Shown here piece by piece: positions 56,816 to 58,388 of a DNA stretch of 58,388 nt. The stretch is taken from NCBI GenBank assembly GCA_017302215.1, contig JAFLDX010000003.1, positions 1-58,388 on the forward strand, in the 5' to 3' direction. The DNA comes from Lysobacterales bacterium. Lineage in GTDB: Bacteria; Pseudomonadota; Gammaproteobacteria; Xanthomonadales; Rhodanobacteraceae. The notes under the pieces are model-generated. The model was not told where the DNA came from and ran no database searches. It was given only the letters and a program-made list of their open reading frames with translations. The position numbers were made by a program, and so were the translations under genes. Every line of letters begins with the position of its first letter. Positions within the stretch are counted from its first letter, which is position 1.

Positions 56816-57904
56816 TCAGTTCCCGACCCCGGGTGGCCCGTTCATGTGCCGCGCAAAGGCGTGCAGGCGCTCCGTCACGTCGTCGACCTCGATCAGGTCC
56901 ATCACGCCCTTGTGCTCGAGTTTGGTCCCCCAAGGCAGTGCATCCGCCGGCTTGCCGCGGTACTTGCGCGCCGCCGCGTCGTAACGATCGACGCACCAGC
57001 GACGGTCCGAATACGGTCCGGAGCGTTGCGGATTGCTCGCCGCATGCAGGCCGAGCACCGCGGTGCCGACCGCATTGGCCATGTGCATCGGTCCCGAATC
57101 CGGAGCGAGCACGAGGTCGGCGCGCTCGAGCAGGGCGAGCAGTTGCTTGAGCGTGTCCTTGCCGATGAGGTCGATCGGGCGCGACTGCATGTGCCCGAGG
57201 ATCGCGTCGCCGAACTCGCGCTCGAAAACGCTCGGGCCGCCGCACAGCACGACCCGCCAGCCGAGTTCGCGCAGCGCATGATCGGCGACGGCGGCATAGC
57301 GCTCCGGCCGCCAGTTGCGCAGCCGGTGGCTCGAGGTCGGACTGATGACCAGCGTGCGTGGACCGTCCGGCAGGTGTCGTTCGGCGAATTCGCGCGCCGC
57401 ATCCGGGATCGGGATGTCCCAACGCACCTGCGTCTGCTGGAGTCCGAGCGGCTCGAGGAAGCTCGCCATCGCGTCGAGCACGTGCTCGCCGCTGCGCGAC
57501 GGGATTCGGCAATTGATGAACAGCCCGTGCAGATCCTTCGAGCGTTTCCGGTCGTAGCCGATCCGCAGCGGCGACTTGACCAGCAGGCTCAGCAGATTCG
57601 CGCGCAACGCCACCTGCATGTGCAGGAGGGCCGAGAATTTCCGTCCGGCCAGCCGCTCGCGCACGGCGCGGAAGCCATCGCGTTTCGCGGCCTTGTCGAA
57701 CAGGATGAACTCGACGCCGGGAAGGTCGCCCACGAGTCGCTGCTCGAGCTTGCCGATCAGCCAGGTCAACGCGGTTTCCGGCCATTGCTGCTGCAACGTG
57801 CGCACGAGCGGAACGACGTGGGTGACGTCGCCGATCGCCGACGTGCGCAGGATGCAGAGCGAAGCGGGAGGTGTTGCGGAGGCGGGATTCGATGCCCGGG
57901 ACAT
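56816..57904 (-). CDS. Glycosyltransferase family 9 (heptosyltransferase-like)
   Basis: A 362-residue GT9 enzyme of lipopolysaccharide core assembly. N-terminal Rossmann part: LCILRTSAIGDVTHVVPLVRTL (18-39, in part); C-terminal: VISPTSSHRLRNWRPERYA, VVLCGGPSVFERE, DLIGKDTLKQLLALL and LVLAPDSGPMHMANAVGTAVLGLH, the nucleotide-sugar site. The start at 57904 gives the conserved N-terminus after 15 residues. Divergent from kdkA, 62 bases apart. This pairing, common in xanthomonads, supports a role at the Kdo-heptose region of the core. Confidence 0.9.
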   Translation of the reverse strand: MSRASNPASATPPASLCILRTSAIGDVTHVVPLVRTLQQQWPETALTWLIGKLEQRLVGDLPGVEFILFDKAAKRDGFRAVRERLAGRKFSALLHMQVALRANLLSLLVKSPLRIGYDRKRSKDLHGLFINCRIPSRSGEHVLDAMASFLEPLGLQQTQVRWDIPIPDAAREFAERHLPDGPRTLVISPTSSHRLRNWRPERYAAVADHALRELGWRVVLCGGPSVFEREFGDAILGHMQSRPIDLIGKDTLKQLLALLERADLVLAPDSGPMHMANAVGTAVLGLHAASNPQRSGPYSDRRWCVDRYDAAARKYRGKPADALPWGTKLEHKGVMDLIEVDDVTERLHAFARHMNGPPGVGN

Positions 57905-57966
57905 GCAGGCCTTGCTAGACTTCGAGTGGATGGCCGCGCCGCGGCGCCGGAACCTTGGCAGAGCGA

Positions 57967-58388
57967 TGATCGAGGCGCAAGTCCAGTCGACCGCGCGCGG
58001 TGCGATCCTGTTCGACGCCGCGCTCGCCCCCGCGCCCGATCCGGCCTGGTTCGATCCCGATCCCGCCGCGCGCCGATTGCGTGCCGGTCGCGGCGACGTG
58101 ACGTTCTTCGACACCGCCTTCGGCCCGTGCGTGTTGCGCCACTACCGGCGTGGCGGCCTGGTCGCGCGCGTGAACCGCGACCGCTACCTGTGGACGGGTG
58201 AGGCGCGCACGCGCGCATTCCGCGAGTTCCGCCTGCTCGGCGCGCTCGAGGCCCTGGGCCTGCGCGTGCCGGCACCGGTCGCCGCACGCTACGAGCGCGA
58301 CGGCCTGCACTACCGCGCTGATCTCGTCACGCGGCGCATCGTCGGCGCACGCACGCTCGCCGAGCGCCTCGCGGCGGGCGAACTCGAC
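57967..58388 (+). CDS. kdkA: 3-deoxy-D-manno-octulosonic acid kinase (truncated by the window edge)
   Basis: An open frame from ATG 57967 runs to the right edge without a stop (at least 140 residues). The product contains RGDVTFFDTAFGPCVLRHYRRGG and RDRYLWTGEARTRAFREFRLLGALEALGLRVPAPVAARYERDGLHYRADLVTRRI (parts), which matches KdkA, a kinase-fold enzyme that phosphorylates Kdo in lipid A-core precursors of Haemophilus-type and xanthomonad LPS. The TAGACT -10-like element at 57916-57921 is 46 bases upstream. Confidence 0.87.

Overview
The window is high-GC DNA (roughly two thirds G+C by eye) from a gammaproteobacterium that is most likely a member of the Xanthomonadales/Lysobacterales, perhaps Rhodanobacteraceae. 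Pointers are a LexA of the LexA2 type with a GTAC-N4-GTAC operator next to imuA, GTAG-headed REP elements, a divergent ppsA/ppsR pair, a DUF1249 (YqiB-like) gene, a Zur with a His-rich N-terminus, and a divergent heptosyltransferase/KdkA pair. These are family-level judgements; no genus is claimed. Most of the window is ordinary chromosomal housekeeping, with one visibly foreign-looking cassette.

Layout. 1-3941: end of an unknown gene, a PilZ-like protein, ispG (isoprenoid precursor synthesis) and a SAM methyltransferase whose stop codon lies in a REP element. 4002-5323: lexA-imuA, driven by a promoter in which the LexA operator, the -10 and the start codon overlap; imuB and dnaE2 are missing. 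5414-7625: a tightly coupled operon of a DyP-type haem peroxidase, CbpA and CbpM. 7611-11759: two unknown membrane proteins flanking katG. 11900-15431: divergent ppsA (PEP synthase) and ppsR (its regulatory kinase/phosphorylase). 15532-18314: DUF1249 protein, a tRNA operon (Ala-Glu-Asp on the minus strand) with a near-consensus promoter, and an Atm1-type ABC exporter. 18397-24937: envelope proteins (DUF4399, a beta-helix protein with a C-terminal sorting-like anchor, a CpdB-like lipoprotein nucleotidase, a secreted FG-GAP-like protein). 25006-26784: gltX and a small membrane/zinc-ribbon protein.

26867-31132 reads as a zinc homeostasis neighbourhood: zur, a ZnuD-like TonB-dependent receptor with a good Zur box, a MerC-like membrane protein and a His-rich CDF exporter, with an inverted pair of REP elements between zur and the receptor. 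31215-34117: a long-tailed ribosomal protein THX, an AI-2E family permease, and a DAHP synthase preceded by an aromatic-rich leader peptide and an intrinsic terminator, which looks like a transcription attenuator. 34289-42902: mixed housekeeping and unknown genes (AsmA, two flavoproteins, LMW-PTP, a thioredoxin-NHL protein, a GIY-YIG-like protein).

42941-46621 is a LysR regulator divergent from two Cys-nucleophile dienelactone-hydrolase-like enzymes and an NAD(P)-binding protein. Its codon choice differs from the flanks (CTG/GCC rather than CTC/GCG) and it stops just short of a tRNA-Leu. 47117-58388: TrhO-like rhodanese, RidA, a zinc-ribbon protein, a histone H1-like Lys/Ala protein, dimethylargininase, a luciferase-like flavoenzyme, a YdjM-type membrane protein, mfd, a GNAT enzyme, and the heptosyltransferase/KdkA pair that runs off the right edge.

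The most interesting signals are the putative aroG attenuator (32849-32985), the orphan lexA-imuA with a leaderless-looking promoter, the zinc cluster, the DyP-CbpA-CbpM operon and the LysR/hydrolase cassette. I did not find a clearly new multi-gene defence system, CRISPR array, prophage or insertion sequence.
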